Source: an uncultured Eubacteriales bacterium (GTDB taxonomy: Bacteria; Bacillota; Clostridia; Christensenellales; Aristaeellaceae). Taken from it: 36,981 bases of DNA. The stretch covers positions 1 to 36,981 of the forward strand of contig CADAHU010000021.1 in NCBI GenBank assembly GCA_902787835.1, written 5' to 3'. Below are positions 26,162-34,602 of this stretch, piece by piece. The stretch's first letter is position 1. Each line of letters starts with the position of its first letter. The notes beneath the pieces were generated by a model. It saw nothing but the letters and a program-made list of their open reading frames with translations, did not search any database and was not told the DNA's origin. The position numbers and the translations under genes were made by a program.

Positions 26162-27968
26162 TCAGCGCTCGGCGCTCTTCGGGTCAACCGCGTCGCGCAA
26201 GCCGTCGCCGATCATATTGATACAGATAGTGCAGATGCCAAAGATGGCCGCCGGGAACACCCACTGCCACCAGTACTGCTGGATAACGATACTGTTGTTG
26301 GCGCCCCTCAGCAGGTTGCCCCAGGTGGGGGTGGGCAGCGGAATGCCGAAGCCCAGATAGGAAAGCGTACTCTCAGTCAGCATGCAGGTGGCAAAGTCCA
26401 GCGTCATGGAGACCAGCAGCAGGCTGAGCACGTTGGGCAGGATGTGGCGGAACACGATGGTGCCCTCCTTGATGCCCATGGCCTTGGCTGCGGTGACGTA
26501 TTCCATTTCGCGCTGGGCCAGGATCTGGGCGCGCACCAGACGGCAGGTGCCGGTCCAGCTCAGCACGCCCAGCACCACCATGATCAGGTACATCTTCTGG
26601 GTGGGATCCAGGCGGCTGCCGATGACAGCGGACAGGATCATGGCGAAGGGAATGAAGGGCAGGCCGCCCACGATCTCGGCGATACGCATGATCAGCATAT
26701 CTGCCTTGCCGCCAAAGTAGCCGGCGATGCCGCCCAGCAGCACGCCGATGATGGTGGCGATGATTACGGAGATGGCGCCTACGGTCATGGTGATGCGACC
26801 GCCGTTGACGATACGGGTCAGCAGATCGCGGCCCAGGTTGTCGGTGCCCAGGATAAAGCCCTTCAGGCCCCAGGTCTCCACCGTGCCGTCCTCCATCACC
26901 GCGTAGTTCTGGAAGTTGCCGGTATAGATTTCACGGATGCTGGCGCCATGGGCCACGGAGGCAGGCACCTCGGTCTGATGGTATTTATTGCTGCCCCAGC
27001 TGACCACGTCGCCGTTCTCCAGCAGCGCAGTGTAATGGAAGCGGCCGGCATAGAGCTTCTTGACGGGGGCGGCAAAATCAGGCACGTTCTTTTCACCGCT
27101 CTTGTCGTTTCCCCAGACCACCACGCGGCCGTCCTCGGTGACGGCAGCCGCTTTCGGGAATGGCGGCAAAGGCGCTGCCCTTGTCCTTATAGCCGGTGTA
27201 TGCAACCGTTCCGTCCTTGAGCAGGCATATATATTCGTTGCTGGTCAGGGCCACCTTGGCCACCTGGCCCTGGTACTGCTTGCGCAGCTTGATATCGGCC
27301 ACGTTGGTATTGCCCCAGAGGTACAGGGTGCCGTCGCTGGAGACCGCTGCGGAGAACTGGTTGCTGGCTTCCAGCTGGATGATATCCCAGGTCTCGTCCT
27401 TGGCCTTCATGGCCTTTTTCATTTCATTGGTGAAGTTGCCCTGCTGCAGGCGGGTGTTGCCCCATACATACAGCTGTCCGTCGTTGTCCAAAGCCACCAC
27501 ATGGTCATCGCCTGTGGCGAACATGACAAGGTCGGCGGCCTGCACTTCGTCGGGGATATCGGCAATATTGATCTTTTCAGTGATCTTGGTATAACCCCAA
27601 GTATGCAGGTGGCCGTCGGTATCCAGGCCCACGCCGTAGGTGCGGCCCGCTGCGATGTCGGCAATCCTGCCCTTCATTTCCTTGGGCACGCTCATCATAT
27701 TCTGGGACGGCGGCAGGTTGATCAGGGTGGAATCCTGCTCGCTCAGATCCAGCACCCAATAGCGGGGGCCGATGAGCACAAAGAGGAAGATCAGGAAGAA
27801 GCCGCACAGGCCGATACGCACGGTGTGCTTGCTGAAGAAGTTGCGCGCCATGGTGCGGAAGGGGGTTTGCACCTGCTCTTCCTTCATAAAATCGCGCACT
27901 TCCTGATCATTGCCCATAACGCCGCGCTTGAACCAACGGGTCAGGAAAAATCCTTTTTTCTTTGCCAT
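26162..27968 (-). pseudogene. oppC: OppC-type permease with inserted RCC1-like beta-propeller; frameshifted
   Basis: Two overlapping frames together encode one permease of about 600 residues. Frame 1 starts at the ATG 27968 (AGGAGGG upstream) and ends at 27093. Frame 2 is read to the stop at 26162, and homology passes from one to the other near 27156-27158. TM1 is residues 51-68. The OppC motif GTDNLGRDLLTRIV appears only about 305 residues later, followed by the normal permease core with the EAA-type loop (AAKAMGIKEGTIVFRHILPN). Between them are seven propeller-like units, pattern (A)xG...xxALxxDGxLxxWGNT, for example ATGDDHVVALDNDGQLYVWG. Around the junction about 17 residues of one unit also seem to be missing, so more than one base was lost. 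Either a broken gene or a sequence error; the transporter needs this subunit. Confidence 0.85.
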
Positions 27969-27983
27969 TTTCTCCGACCCTCC

Positions 27984-29003
27984 TTACTTATCCACGCGCA
28001 CGCGCGGGTCAACCAGGCCGTAGCTGATATCGATCAGCAGCGAGCCCACCAGGGAAACGATGGAATAGAACATCTGGATGGCCAGCACCAGCTCAAAGTC
28101 CAGGTTGTTCAGGCCCTGCCAGTAGAGCTTGCCCATGCCGTTCAGCGAGAAGGTATTCTCGATAACCACCGAGCCGCCAAAGATGCCCAGGAACCAGCCC
28201 AGGATGCTGGTGATGACCGGCAGCAGGGCGTTGCGCCAGGCGTGGCTGTAAATGACCACCTTTTCCCGCAGGCCCTTGGCCCGGGCCGTGCGGATATAGT
28301 CCATGCTCAGCGCGTCGATCATGGAGGAGCGCACATAGCGGGTCATGCCGCCAAGCGAGCCGAAGGTCATGACGATCACCGGCAGGCAGATATGGTACAG
28401 CATGTCCACAAACTCCTGCCAGCCGCTGGTATACTCCATGCCGGGCGTCTTCTGGCCCATGATGGGGAATACGCGCCACAGCACGCAGAACAGGTACATG
28501 AAGATCAGGGCGATGATGTAGATGGGGATGCTGTAGCCCAGCATGGTCACCACCTGGGTGACGCTGTCAAACCTTTTCCCTTTATGCACCGCGCAGTAAA
28601 TGCCCAGCGGGATGGTGATGCCCAGCGAGGCGATGGTGGAGAAGATATTGATAAAGACCGTGTTGCCCATGGGGCCCTTGATCACTTCCACCACGTTGCG
28701 CTTGTACAGGTTGCTGTAGCCAAAGTTGCCCTCCAGCACGCCGTTAAACGTGCCGTCGGTGTCCTTCCACAGGCCCATCCACCGCAGATAGCGCACGATC
28801 AGCGGATCATCCAGGCCCATCTCCTTGCGCAGCTGCTGATACATGACCTGATATTCATCGGCCTTCAGCGCCTTACGCATGGGTTCCAGCTCCTGACGCG
28901 CCGGATCGGTGGGGATCAGGTTATACAGCGAATACATCAGCAGTGACAGGATCATGAACACCACCACGATGTACCCGCAGCGCTTGAGAATATACTTGCC
29001 CAT
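27984..29003 (-). CDS. oppB: OppB-type oligopeptide ABC permease, 339 aa
   Basis: First permease subunit, with about six transmembrane helices. TM1 follows the start (YIVVVFMILSLLMYSLYNLIP, then the usual long loop), and the core carries the EAA-type motif DYIRTARAKGLREKVVIYSHAWRNALLPVI. It ends DISYGLVDPRVRVDK, as OppB/DppB proteins do. Length is normal and there is no insertion. Start ATG 29003 has GAGGGGGG upstream. It is the first gene after the oppA terminator and lies 15 nt before oppC. Confidence 0.94.
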   Translation of the reverse strand: MGKYILKRCGYIVVVFMILSLLMYSLYNLIPTDPARQELEPMRKALKADEYQVMYQQLRKEMGLDDPLIVRYLRWMGLWKDTDGTFNGVLEGNFGYSNLYKRNVVEVIKGPMGNTVFINIFSTIASLGITIPLGIYCAVHKGKRFDSVTQVVTMLGYSIPIYIIALIFMYLFCVLWRVFPIMGQKTPGMEYTSGWQEFVDMLYHICLPVIVMTFGSLGGMTRYVRSSMIDALSMDYIRTARAKGLREKVVIYSHAWRNALLPVITSILGWFLGIFGGSVVIENTFSLNGMGKLYWQGLNNLDFELVLAIQMFYSIVSLVGSLLIDISYGLVDPRVRVDK

Positions 29004-29047
29004 TCGGCACCCCCCTCAGAAAATCGCCCGTTGTTCTTTCCCATTGC

Positions 29048-29096
29048 GGGCAATGGCATCAGCCTATTTTAATAAAATAAGCTGATGTCATTGCCC
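29048..29096. repeat. long inverted repeat between oppA and oppB
   Basis: Two 24-nt arms (29048-29071 and 29073-29096) differing at two positions, one of them a G-T pair, around a single central base. In RNA this gives a nearly continuous 23-24-bp hairpin about 45 nt before oppB. With the terminator just upstream it could protect the oppA 3' end or the oppB 5' end from nucleases. Confidence 0.75.
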
Positions 29097-29115
29097 CGGC
29101 TATGTAGTTGGGAAG

Positions 29116-29146
29116 AAAAAGGGGCGGACACCGGAGTGTCCGCCCC
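29116..29146 (-). terminator. intercistronic terminator after oppA
   Basis: On the minus strand an 11-bp stem (29136-29146 with 29121-29131), four-base loop, followed by five T. It lies 31 nt after the oppA stop. Since no promoter is evident before oppB, partial read-through probably sets binding protein above transporter. Confidence 0.88.
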
Positions 29147-29177
29147 CGTGAATGTTGGTTATAAAACCGCTCTCACA

Positions 29178-31088
29178 TTACTCCGCGATGGTGGCGTACA
29201 GGATGGCCTGGTTGAAGTCCCAGTAAGAATCCTGAGTGTAGCCCTCCAGCCAGTCGGGATACACGGAGATGTACACGTTGCTGTACAGGGGCACTTCGGG
29301 CAGCAGCTCGTTCCAGCGCTGGATGAAGGCCTTCCAGATCTCCAGATAGGCTTCGTCATCGCCGGCTTCCACGCCGTACACCATGTCCATGGACAGCTTG
29401 TCCAGCTGCTCATCGAAGATGAAGTCGGTGTTGTAGCCATCGGCGACCATCTGAGGATCGATGGTGAAGCTGTAGGACTGGTCATACAGAGAGGTGAAGT
29501 TGCTGGCCAGGTTGTACATGCAGTAGGTGGGAACACCGTACTTGTCGCCCTGGGAAGCATCGCGGTACATGTAGTTCAGCAGCTCGGCGAAGCTCATGAC
29601 GTTCTGGTTGATCTTCATGCCGGCAGCGGCGGTCTGCTCGCCATTGGCCAGCATAACGCTCAGCAGGTCGGACACGCTGTTGCCCTCGGAGGAGGACCAT
29701 TCGATTTCCAGAGCCATCAGGATGCGGCCGTCGTCCAGCTTCTTGGTGTGGACGTAGTTGCCAGCCTGCTCCTCGGTAACTTCCTTGTAGCGGACGCCCT
29801 CGACATAGGGATCGCCGTTTTCATCCAGCACCCAGCCGTCGGCAACCAGCAGCTCAACAGCAGCTTCGGGGTTGTAGGCATAGTTGTTCAGGTTCTCATC
29901 CAGCCATTCCTCGGCATCCTGGTACATCCACATGGCAGTGCCATAAGGTCCGTTCACAACGCCGCCCCAGCCAGCGCAGAAGGTGTTGGCGAACTCGTTG
30001 CGGTCCAGCAGCATGGCCACGGCTTGACGCACGGCCTGGAACTGGGTGGGACCAAAGTCAGACTGGAACATGATCTTGCCGTAGCCGGGACGGTTGAACT
30101 GGGTGTACTCAAAGCCATAGCCCAGCGCTTCCTTGTTGGCCTCGTCCTCGATCAGGTCCATCGCCTGGTTGATCTGGGAGCCATCGGTCATGGTGTCATA
30201 GAAGTTGAAGGCGCCGGTCTTCAGAGCGTCGAACCAGGTGGCGTCCTCAGCCTTGGTGATGACGATCTTCGGGATGGAAGGCTTCTGGCCTTCGAAGTTG
30301 CCCTGATAGTTCTCGTTGATGACCAGGGTGGCCTGCTTGGAAGCCTGATCGAACTCAACCAGGTTGTAGGGGCCAGCGGTCACGCGGTCTTCACCGGCGT
30401 TGAAGCGGGCATACTCCAGCTTCTCGGCGATGGCATCCTTGGTCAGGCCAACGAAGTAAACGCCGTTGCCGTCATCAGCCAGATCCACAGCATCGCCCAG
30501 CCAGTACTTCATGCTGAAGGCAGTGGTGCTGGCATAGCTCAGATCGAAGTAGTAGGGCACCTTATCGGCCACGATGGTGATCGAATAGGTGTGATCGTCC
30601 AGCATGCGCAGGCCGCTGATGGTCTCGGCAGTGCCGTCATAGTATTCCTGGCCGCCGGCGATGCTCAGGTAAGCGGAAGGCTTGCCGCCCACTTCGGAAG
30701 CGACGCTGGAGCAACCAAAGGCGGTGTACCACAGGAAGTCCTTGATGGTGATGGCTTCGCCGTTGTTGAACACCAGGCCGTCGTTCAGCACGACGGTGTA
30801 GGTCTTGGTGCCGTCCTCGTTCATGACGCCCTCAACAGAGGCAGCCACGGTGGGGTTGATCACCAGAGCGCCGCCCTGATCGGTCACGATAACGCTGTAG
30901 TCGCTGGTGAAATCGCGCAGCATCTTATCGGTGGCGTTGTTGGTCCACAGAGCGCTGGGGGCGAAGTCGCCGTTGATCTCGGTGGAAGCACCGTAGATCA
31001 GCACGTGCTCAGCGGGGGCCTCGGCCAGAGCGCCGGCCACAGACAGGACCATGCACAGAGCCAGAAGCATTGCAAGCAGTTTCTTCAT
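29178..31088 (-). CDS. oppA: OppA-type oligopeptide-binding protein without lipobox, 636 aa
   Basis: Extracellular solute-binding protein of family 5. The signal peptide is MKKLLAMLLALCMVLSVAGALA with a likely signal peptidase I site after A22. The only cysteine (C12) lies too early and lacks a small residue before it, so it is not a lipobox. The body shows the family pattern: VVLNDGLVFNNGEAITIKDFLW, AEKLEYARFNAGEDRVTAGPYNLVEFD, and QAVRQAVAMLLDRNEFANTFC. In monoderm bacteria this protein is normally lipid-anchored. Here it would be released or held otherwise, possibly by the propeller of OppC. First gene of the operon; GGAGGAAG precedes ATG 31088. Confidence 0.93.
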   Translation of the reverse strand: MKKLLAMLLALCMVLSVAGALAEAPAEHVLIYGASTEINGDFAPSALWTNNATDKMLRDFTSDYSVIVTDQGGALVINPTVAASVEGVMNEDGTKTYTVVLNDGLVFNNGEAITIKDFLWYTAFGCSSVASEVGGKPSAYLSIAGGQEYYDGTAETISGLRMLDDHTYSITIVADKVPYYFDLSYASTTAFSMKYWLGDAVDLADDGNGVYFVGLTKDAIAEKLEYARFNAGEDRVTAGPYNLVEFDQASKQATLVINENYQGNFEGQKPSIPKIVITKAEDATWFDALKTGAFNFYDTMTDGSQINQAMDLIEDEANKEALGYGFEYTQFNRPGYGKIMFQSDFGPTQFQAVRQAVAMLLDRNEFANTFCAGWGGVVNGPYGTAMWMYQDAEEWLDENLNNYAYNPEAAVELLVADGWVLDENGDPYVEGVRYKEVTEEQAGNYVHTKKLDDGRILMALEIEWSSSEGNSVSDLLSVMLANGEQTAAAGMKINQNVMSFAELLNYMYRDASQGDKYGVPTYCMYNLASNFTSLYDQSYSFTIDPQMVADGYNTDFIFDEQLDKLSMDMVYGVEAGDDEAYLEIWKAFIQRWNELLPEVPLYSNVYISVYPDWLEGYTQDSYWDFNQAILYATIAE

Positions 31089-31189
31089 GTTTCTTCCTCC
31101 ATAAAAATTTTTATTTCAATCATCGTTTGGGATGATTAAAAACAACCGCAAACCGCACAAACGCTTTAATGCGGTACAGTATACGAATT

Positions 31190-31218
31190 ATTATATCAAC
31201 CGTTCCGCCAAAAATCAA
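31190..31218 (-). promoter_or_regulatory. sigma-A promoter of the opp operon
   Basis: On the minus strand -35 TTGATT (31213-31218), a 17-bp spacer and -10 TATAAT (31190-31195) preceded by the extended TGA. The leader is about 95 nt and contains a small hairpin (31118-31124 with 31131-31137) shortly before the ribosome binding site. Confidence 0.85.
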
Positions 31219-31366
31219 TACCATTTAATAAAAAACGTTCGTATTTTTGCATCAGCGGTACAGAACAATCCACATTTTCCAAATATTTTCAATATGTATA
31301 AATTTTGTATTTATTTCTCTCTCCCGCATTTTGACAGCCGGAATCCTGCATTTTTGCCGTTGGCGG

Positions 31367-31395
31367 TTGACATCGCACCCGCTGAATATTAAAAT
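31367..31395 (+). promoter_or_regulatory. sigma-A promoter of egsA
   Basis: Plus strand: consensus TTGACA (31367-31372), a 17-bp spacer, TAAAAT (31390-31395). It is divergent from the opp promoter, and the AT-rich 31219-31366 between them has no other recognisable site or gene. Confidence 0.85.
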
Positions 31396-31434
31396 ATTAA
31401 ATGAAGAAATAAATGCCAAAGGAGCGCTTTTGCC

Positions 31435-32719
31435 ATGCTTCAATACTCCCAGGCCACGCTGAACCAGCTGATTCAAAAGGGCGGACATCCCTGCCCCTGC
31501 GGGCGCACCCACCAGGTCAATATGGATTTTCTGCGCATTGAGCCCGGCGCCGTCCGGTATATCCCGGAGGCCCTTGCGGCCGTGGGCGGCAAAAAGCCGT
31601 TCATCGTCTGCGATGTGAACACCAAGGCCGCCGCCTGGGACAGGGTGCAGGCCGTGCTGGACAGCGCGGGCATCCCCTATACCCTGTACTGCTTCCCCAT
31701 GGAGCACGTGGAGCCCGACGAATACGCCGTGGGCAGCCTGACCATGGCCTTTGATCCCACCTGCGACTGCGTGATGGGCATCGGCAGCGGCGTCATCAAC
31801 GACTGCTGCAAGGTGCTGTGCCACGCCATCGGCAAAAAGCAGCTGATCATCGGCACCGCCCCCAGCATGGACGGCTACGCCAGCAACAGCAGCAGCATGA
31901 TCCGGGAGCGCATCAAGGTTTCGCTGTACAACGCCGCCCCTCGGCGATATGCTGGCCAAGTACATCGCCCTGTGCGAGTGGCGCATCAGCAATCTGGTCA
32001 CCGGCGAATACTATTGCGAAAACATCGCCGGCCTCATGCGGGAGAGCCTGCGCAAGATCGTGGAAAACGCCCCCGGCCTCAAAAACCGGGAGGAAAAAGC
32101 CGTGCAGGCCACGGTGGAGGGCCTGGTGCTCAGCGGCATCGCCATGAGCTACGCCGGCATCAGCCGCCCCGCCAGCGGGCTGGAGCACTACTTCAGCCAT
32201 ATGTGGGAAATGATGTGCCTGGACCGCGGCAAGCCCTACGAGCTGCACGGCATCCAGGTGGGCGTGGGCACGCTGATCACCCTGCGGCTCTACGACCGGG
32301 TGCTGCGCAATCTGGTTCCCGACCGCGCTGCGGCGGAAGCTTTCATGGCGAATTTCAGCAATGAGGAATGGGAGGCCATGATCCGCCGCATCTTCGGCAA
32401 GGCCGCCGAGACCGTCATCGCCCAGGAGCACGCCCAATTCCACAAGAACGATCCCGCCCGCCACGCCCAGCGGCTGAACAACATCCTGAACGGCTGGGAG
32501 GAGATCCGCCGCTTCATGGACGAGGAGCTGCCCGATACCGAGCACATCGCCGCCCTGATGCGCGATCTGGGCATGCCCATGACGCCCGCCGATATCGATA
32601 TCAGCGATCAGGACACCCAGGACGCCTTCATCGCCAGCCGCGATATCCGCGACAAGTACCTGACCAGCAGCGTGCTCTGGGACCTGGGGCTGCTGTACAA
32701 GACCCAAGCGATGGCGTGA
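31435..32719 (+). pseudogene. egsA: sn-glycerol-1-phosphate dehydrogenase (AraM/EgsA), frameshifted by an internal loss
   Basis: NAD(P)H-dependent reduction of dihydroxyacetone phosphate to glycerol-1-phosphate, a metal enzyme of the iron-alcohol-dehydrogenase/DHQS fold. Frame 1 from ATG 31435 (AAAGGAG upstream) gives the nucleotide-binding half with GIGSGVINDCCK and TAPSMDGYASNSSSM. After VSLYNAAP (about 31940) homology continues in another frame with LGDMLAKYIALCEWRISNLV to the stop at 32719, including the metal histidines in SGLEHYFSHMWEM and LHGIQVG. B. subtilis AraM has about 22 residues between these blocks (ADxDLL...AAGFGDML), so a short stretch is absent and the frame is broken. All other blocks are well preserved, which suggests a recent lesion or a sequence error. 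Confidence 0.85.
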
Positions 32720-32746
32720 ACGGGTAGCCAATAATAGGAAGGATAC

Positions 32747-32774
32747 GTTACTTTCTTCTGAGAAGAAAGATAAC
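32747..32774. repeat. intergenic palindrome
   Basis: GTTACTTTCTTC (32747-32758), a three-base TGA loop, then GAAGAAAG, one bulged A, TAAC (to 32774): a 12-bp stem with a single bulge, 27 nt after the egsA stop. A weaker nested inverted repeat follows (GAAAC...TGGCG at 32778-32790 with CGCCAGTTTC at 32823-32832). No T-tract, so not a standard terminator. Confidence 0.65.
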
Positions 32775-32864
32775 AAAGAAACGCCTGGCGAACCGGGTTG
32801 GATTCGCAAGCAATCTTGTTTCCGCCAGTTTCTTCAAGGCCGCCAAGCGATTTCCCTGGCAAAA

Positions 32865-32926
32865 GAACAAAGAGAAAATTCCCGAAAAATGAGCTCGTTC
32901 ATTTTTCGGGAATTTTCTCTTTGTTC
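32865..32926. repeat. perfect 28-bp inverted repeat with 6-nt loop
   Basis: The left arm 32865-32892 and right arm 32899-32926 are exact reverse complements around GCTCGT. It lies between the convergent genes egsA and pth. It is followed at once by two more perfect hairpins with AAA/TTT loops: 32928-32936 with 32940-32948 (9 bp) and 32951-32957 with 32961-32967 (7 bp). Confidence 0.85.
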
Positions 32927-33007
32927 AGCGGCGCGCTTTGCGCGCCGCCCGCACGGCAAAGCCGTGCTGCCAGGGAACGGCGGCAGGCGTCAAAGCCTGT
33001 TGGCGGA

Positions 33008-33121
33008 AAAGCCCGCAGCAGCAGCGGCGGCGGCGCAGCCTCTTTCGGTTCCTTTCTGGGCGTCAGAAAGGAACGCCCCCGTAAAACCCCGTCAGCGCAA
33101 AAGCCCGCAGCGGCGGCGGCA
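33008..33121. repeat. dispersed hairpin repeat, copy B, flanked by direct repeats
   Basis: The core (33041-33080) contains a perfect 11-bp stem, 33049-33059 with 33065-33075, and matches copy A at 15700-15738 in the opposite orientation. It is bracketed by direct repeats AAAAGCCCGCAGC plus GGCGGCGGC at 33008-33035 (with an extra AGCAGC) and 33100-33121. This suggests a small mobile or amplified intergenic element. The rest of the egsA-pth gap (32720-33153) holds no gene. Confidence 0.65.
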
Positions 33122-33153
33122 AACGCAGGTTTCCCGCCAATTTCCAATCCACC

Positions 33154-33735
33154 TTACCCTTCCCCCGCCTTCCGGTTATACACGTTCATGGCCTCCTCGA
33201 TGCCCTTCTCCACAAAGCACCGGGCGGCCTGGGCGGCGCGGTCGAAGGCGGCGTCCATCAGCTTTTGATCCTCGGGCGAGAAGCGGGAGAGCACCCAATC
33301 GGCCAAATCCCATTCCGGCGGCTTGCCGCCCACGCCCACCCGCACCCGGGGGAAGCGGTCGCTGCCGGTCTTGAGCAGGATATCCCGCCAGCCGTTATGC
33401 GTGCCGGCCCCGCCGAAGGGGCGCACGCGGATCTGCCCCAGGGGAAGATCGATATCATCGGAAAAAATCATGGTATCCTTGGGCTCCGCCTTGTACCAGC
33501 GCAGGGCGTCGGCCACGCAGTCGCCGCTCAGGTTCATAAAGGTCTGGGGCTTGATCAGGATCACCCGCTGCCCCTCCGCCCGGCCCTCGCCCACCAGCCC
33601 GTGGCAGCGGGCGCGGTCCACCGGGATATTCCACAAATTGGACAGACGTTCAATTACACAAAACCCGGCGTTATGCCGGGTATGGGCGTACTGCGCCCCG
33701 GGGTTTCCCAGTCCGATCAGCAGTTTTACCGTCAT
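33154..33735 (-). CDS. pth: peptidyl-tRNA hydrolase, 193 aa
   Basis: Releases peptides from stalled peptidyl-tRNA. It begins MTVKLLIGLGNPGAQYAHTRHNAGF, with the conserved Asn (GLGNPG) and catalytic His (TRHNAG). QTFMNLSG, FSDDIDLPLG (catalytic Asp) and GAGTHNGWRDI supply the other conserved residues. Length is typical. The ATG at 33735 overlaps the purR TGA by 4 nt (ATGA), so it is expressed with purR. The gene ends close to the repeat-rich convergent gap, and no clear terminator with a T-tract is seen after it. Confidence 0.95.
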   Translation of the reverse strand: MTVKLLIGLGNPGAQYAHTRHNAGFCVIERLSNLWNIPVDRARCHGLVGEGRAEGQRVILIKPQTFMNLSGDCVADALRWYKAEPKDTMIFSDDIDLPLGQIRVRPFGGAGTHNGWRDILLKTGSDRFPRVRVGVGGKPPEWDLADWVLSRFSPEDQKLMDAAFDRAAQAARCFVEKGIEEAMNVYNRKAGEG

Positions 33736-34535
33736 TTTACCCAATCCGCCACGCGCACCTGCGTGGGCTCTCCGTCCTTTACTTCGCCCAGCAGCATCAG
33801 CGCCCGGCTGCCCGGCAGGTTGGTGTTCTCCATGGCCATCACAAAGCAGCTGCCCGCGCAATGGATGTTGAACTCGCTGAGCATGCTCTGCATGCCCCGG
33901 GCCGTGCCGCCGCCGCGGGTAAAATCATCCACGATCAGCGCGGTGCTGCCCTCCCTGACCGCCCGGCGGGACAGGGACATGGTCTCGATCACGCCCTTGC
34001 CGGAAACGTAGTTGATGTTCACGGCGCTGCCCTCGTACACCTTGTTGCTGTGCCGGGCAATGGTCAGCGGCACATGCAGCGCTTCCGCCGTCATCAGCGC
34101 CACCGGGATGCCCTTGGTCTCCATGGTCAATACAAAATCCACCCCGGCGTCGTAATACTCCGCGGCAAACAGCCGGCCCATGCCCTCCACCAGGGTGGGG
34201 TCGCTGAGGATATCGGAAAAATACAGGTATCCGCCCGGCAGCACCCGGCTGGGCGCGCGCATCATATCGCAGATCCCCTCCATAAAGCGCCGGCCCTCGC
34301 CCTCCTGGGTCATGGGGCGATAGCGCACGCCGCCCGCCGCGCCGGTGACGGTCTCCACCGTGCCCAGCCTGAACTGACGCATGGTCTCCGCCAGGATGGC
34401 GGCGTCCTCGCTCACCGTGCTCTTGGCCGCGCCGAACATTTCACAAAAATGTGAGAGCGTAAAAATTTTATTGGGGGCCGCGGTCAAAACCTGGGTCATC
34501 GCCGCCAGCCGCTCATTGCGCTTGAACTTATCCAT
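33732..34535 (-). CDS. purR: PurR-type purine regulator (PRPP-responsive), 267 aa
   Basis: Bacillus-type PurR: an N-terminal winged helix (about 1-75, KRNERLAAMTQVLTAAPNKIFTLSHFCEMF) joined to a phosphoribosyltransferase-like domain with the PRPP loop LIVDDFTRGGGTARG. The GIPVALMTAEAL and SVNINYVSGKG-type segments are typical. It binds DNA at paired PurBoxes, and PRPP relieves or alters binding. Start ATG 34535, with AAGGGAG about 13 nt upstream. The promoter region carries two inverted CGAAC boxes, so autoregulation is likely. In Bacilli purR is usually next to yabJ and near ispE; here it is with pth. Confidence 0.93.
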   Translation of the reverse strand: MDKFKRNERLAAMTQVLTAAPNKIFTLSHFCEMFGAAKSTVSEDAAILAETMRQFRLGTVETVTGAAGGVRYRPMTQEGEGRRFMEGICDMMRAPSRVLPGGYLYFSDILSDPTLVEGMGRLFAAEYYDAGVDFVLTMETKGIPVALMTAEALHVPLTIARHSNKVYEGSAVNINYVSGKGVIETMSLSRRAVREGSTALIVDDFTRGGGTARGMQSMLSEFNIHCAGSCFVMAMENTNLPGSRALMLLGEVKDGEPTQVRVADWVK

Positions 34536-34573
34536 CCGGATTCAGGCTCCCTTGCTCAAATTCATAGGGTAAG

Positions 34574-34602
34574 ATTATACACCCAAAAGGCGAACTATGC
34601 AA
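34574..34602 (-). promoter_or_regulatory. sigma-A promoter of purR-pth
   Basis: On the minus strand -35 TTGCAT (34597-34602), a 17-bp spacer and -10 TATAAT (34574-34579). The -35 box abuts the first PurBox-like site, so a bound regulator would block it. Confidence 0.85.

Noticed and set aside
27093..27205. separate start for the second half of oppC (ATG at 27205)
   Set aside because: No ribosome binding site, and the first 17 residues are out-of-frame propeller sequence; homology supports one broken gene.
29085..31139. 684-codon open frame on the plus strand
   Set aside because: Antisense shadow of oppA, low-complexity Val/Gly/His-rich translation, no ribosome binding site.
32865..32926. 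28-bp inverted repeat as an intrinsic terminator
   Set aside because: Neither side is followed by a T-tract; it is listed as a repeat instead.
33008..33121. small protein gene in the GCG/GCA-rich stretch before pth
   Set aside because: Open frames here are low-complexity, differ on each strand, and consist of the direct repeats; no start signal is seen.
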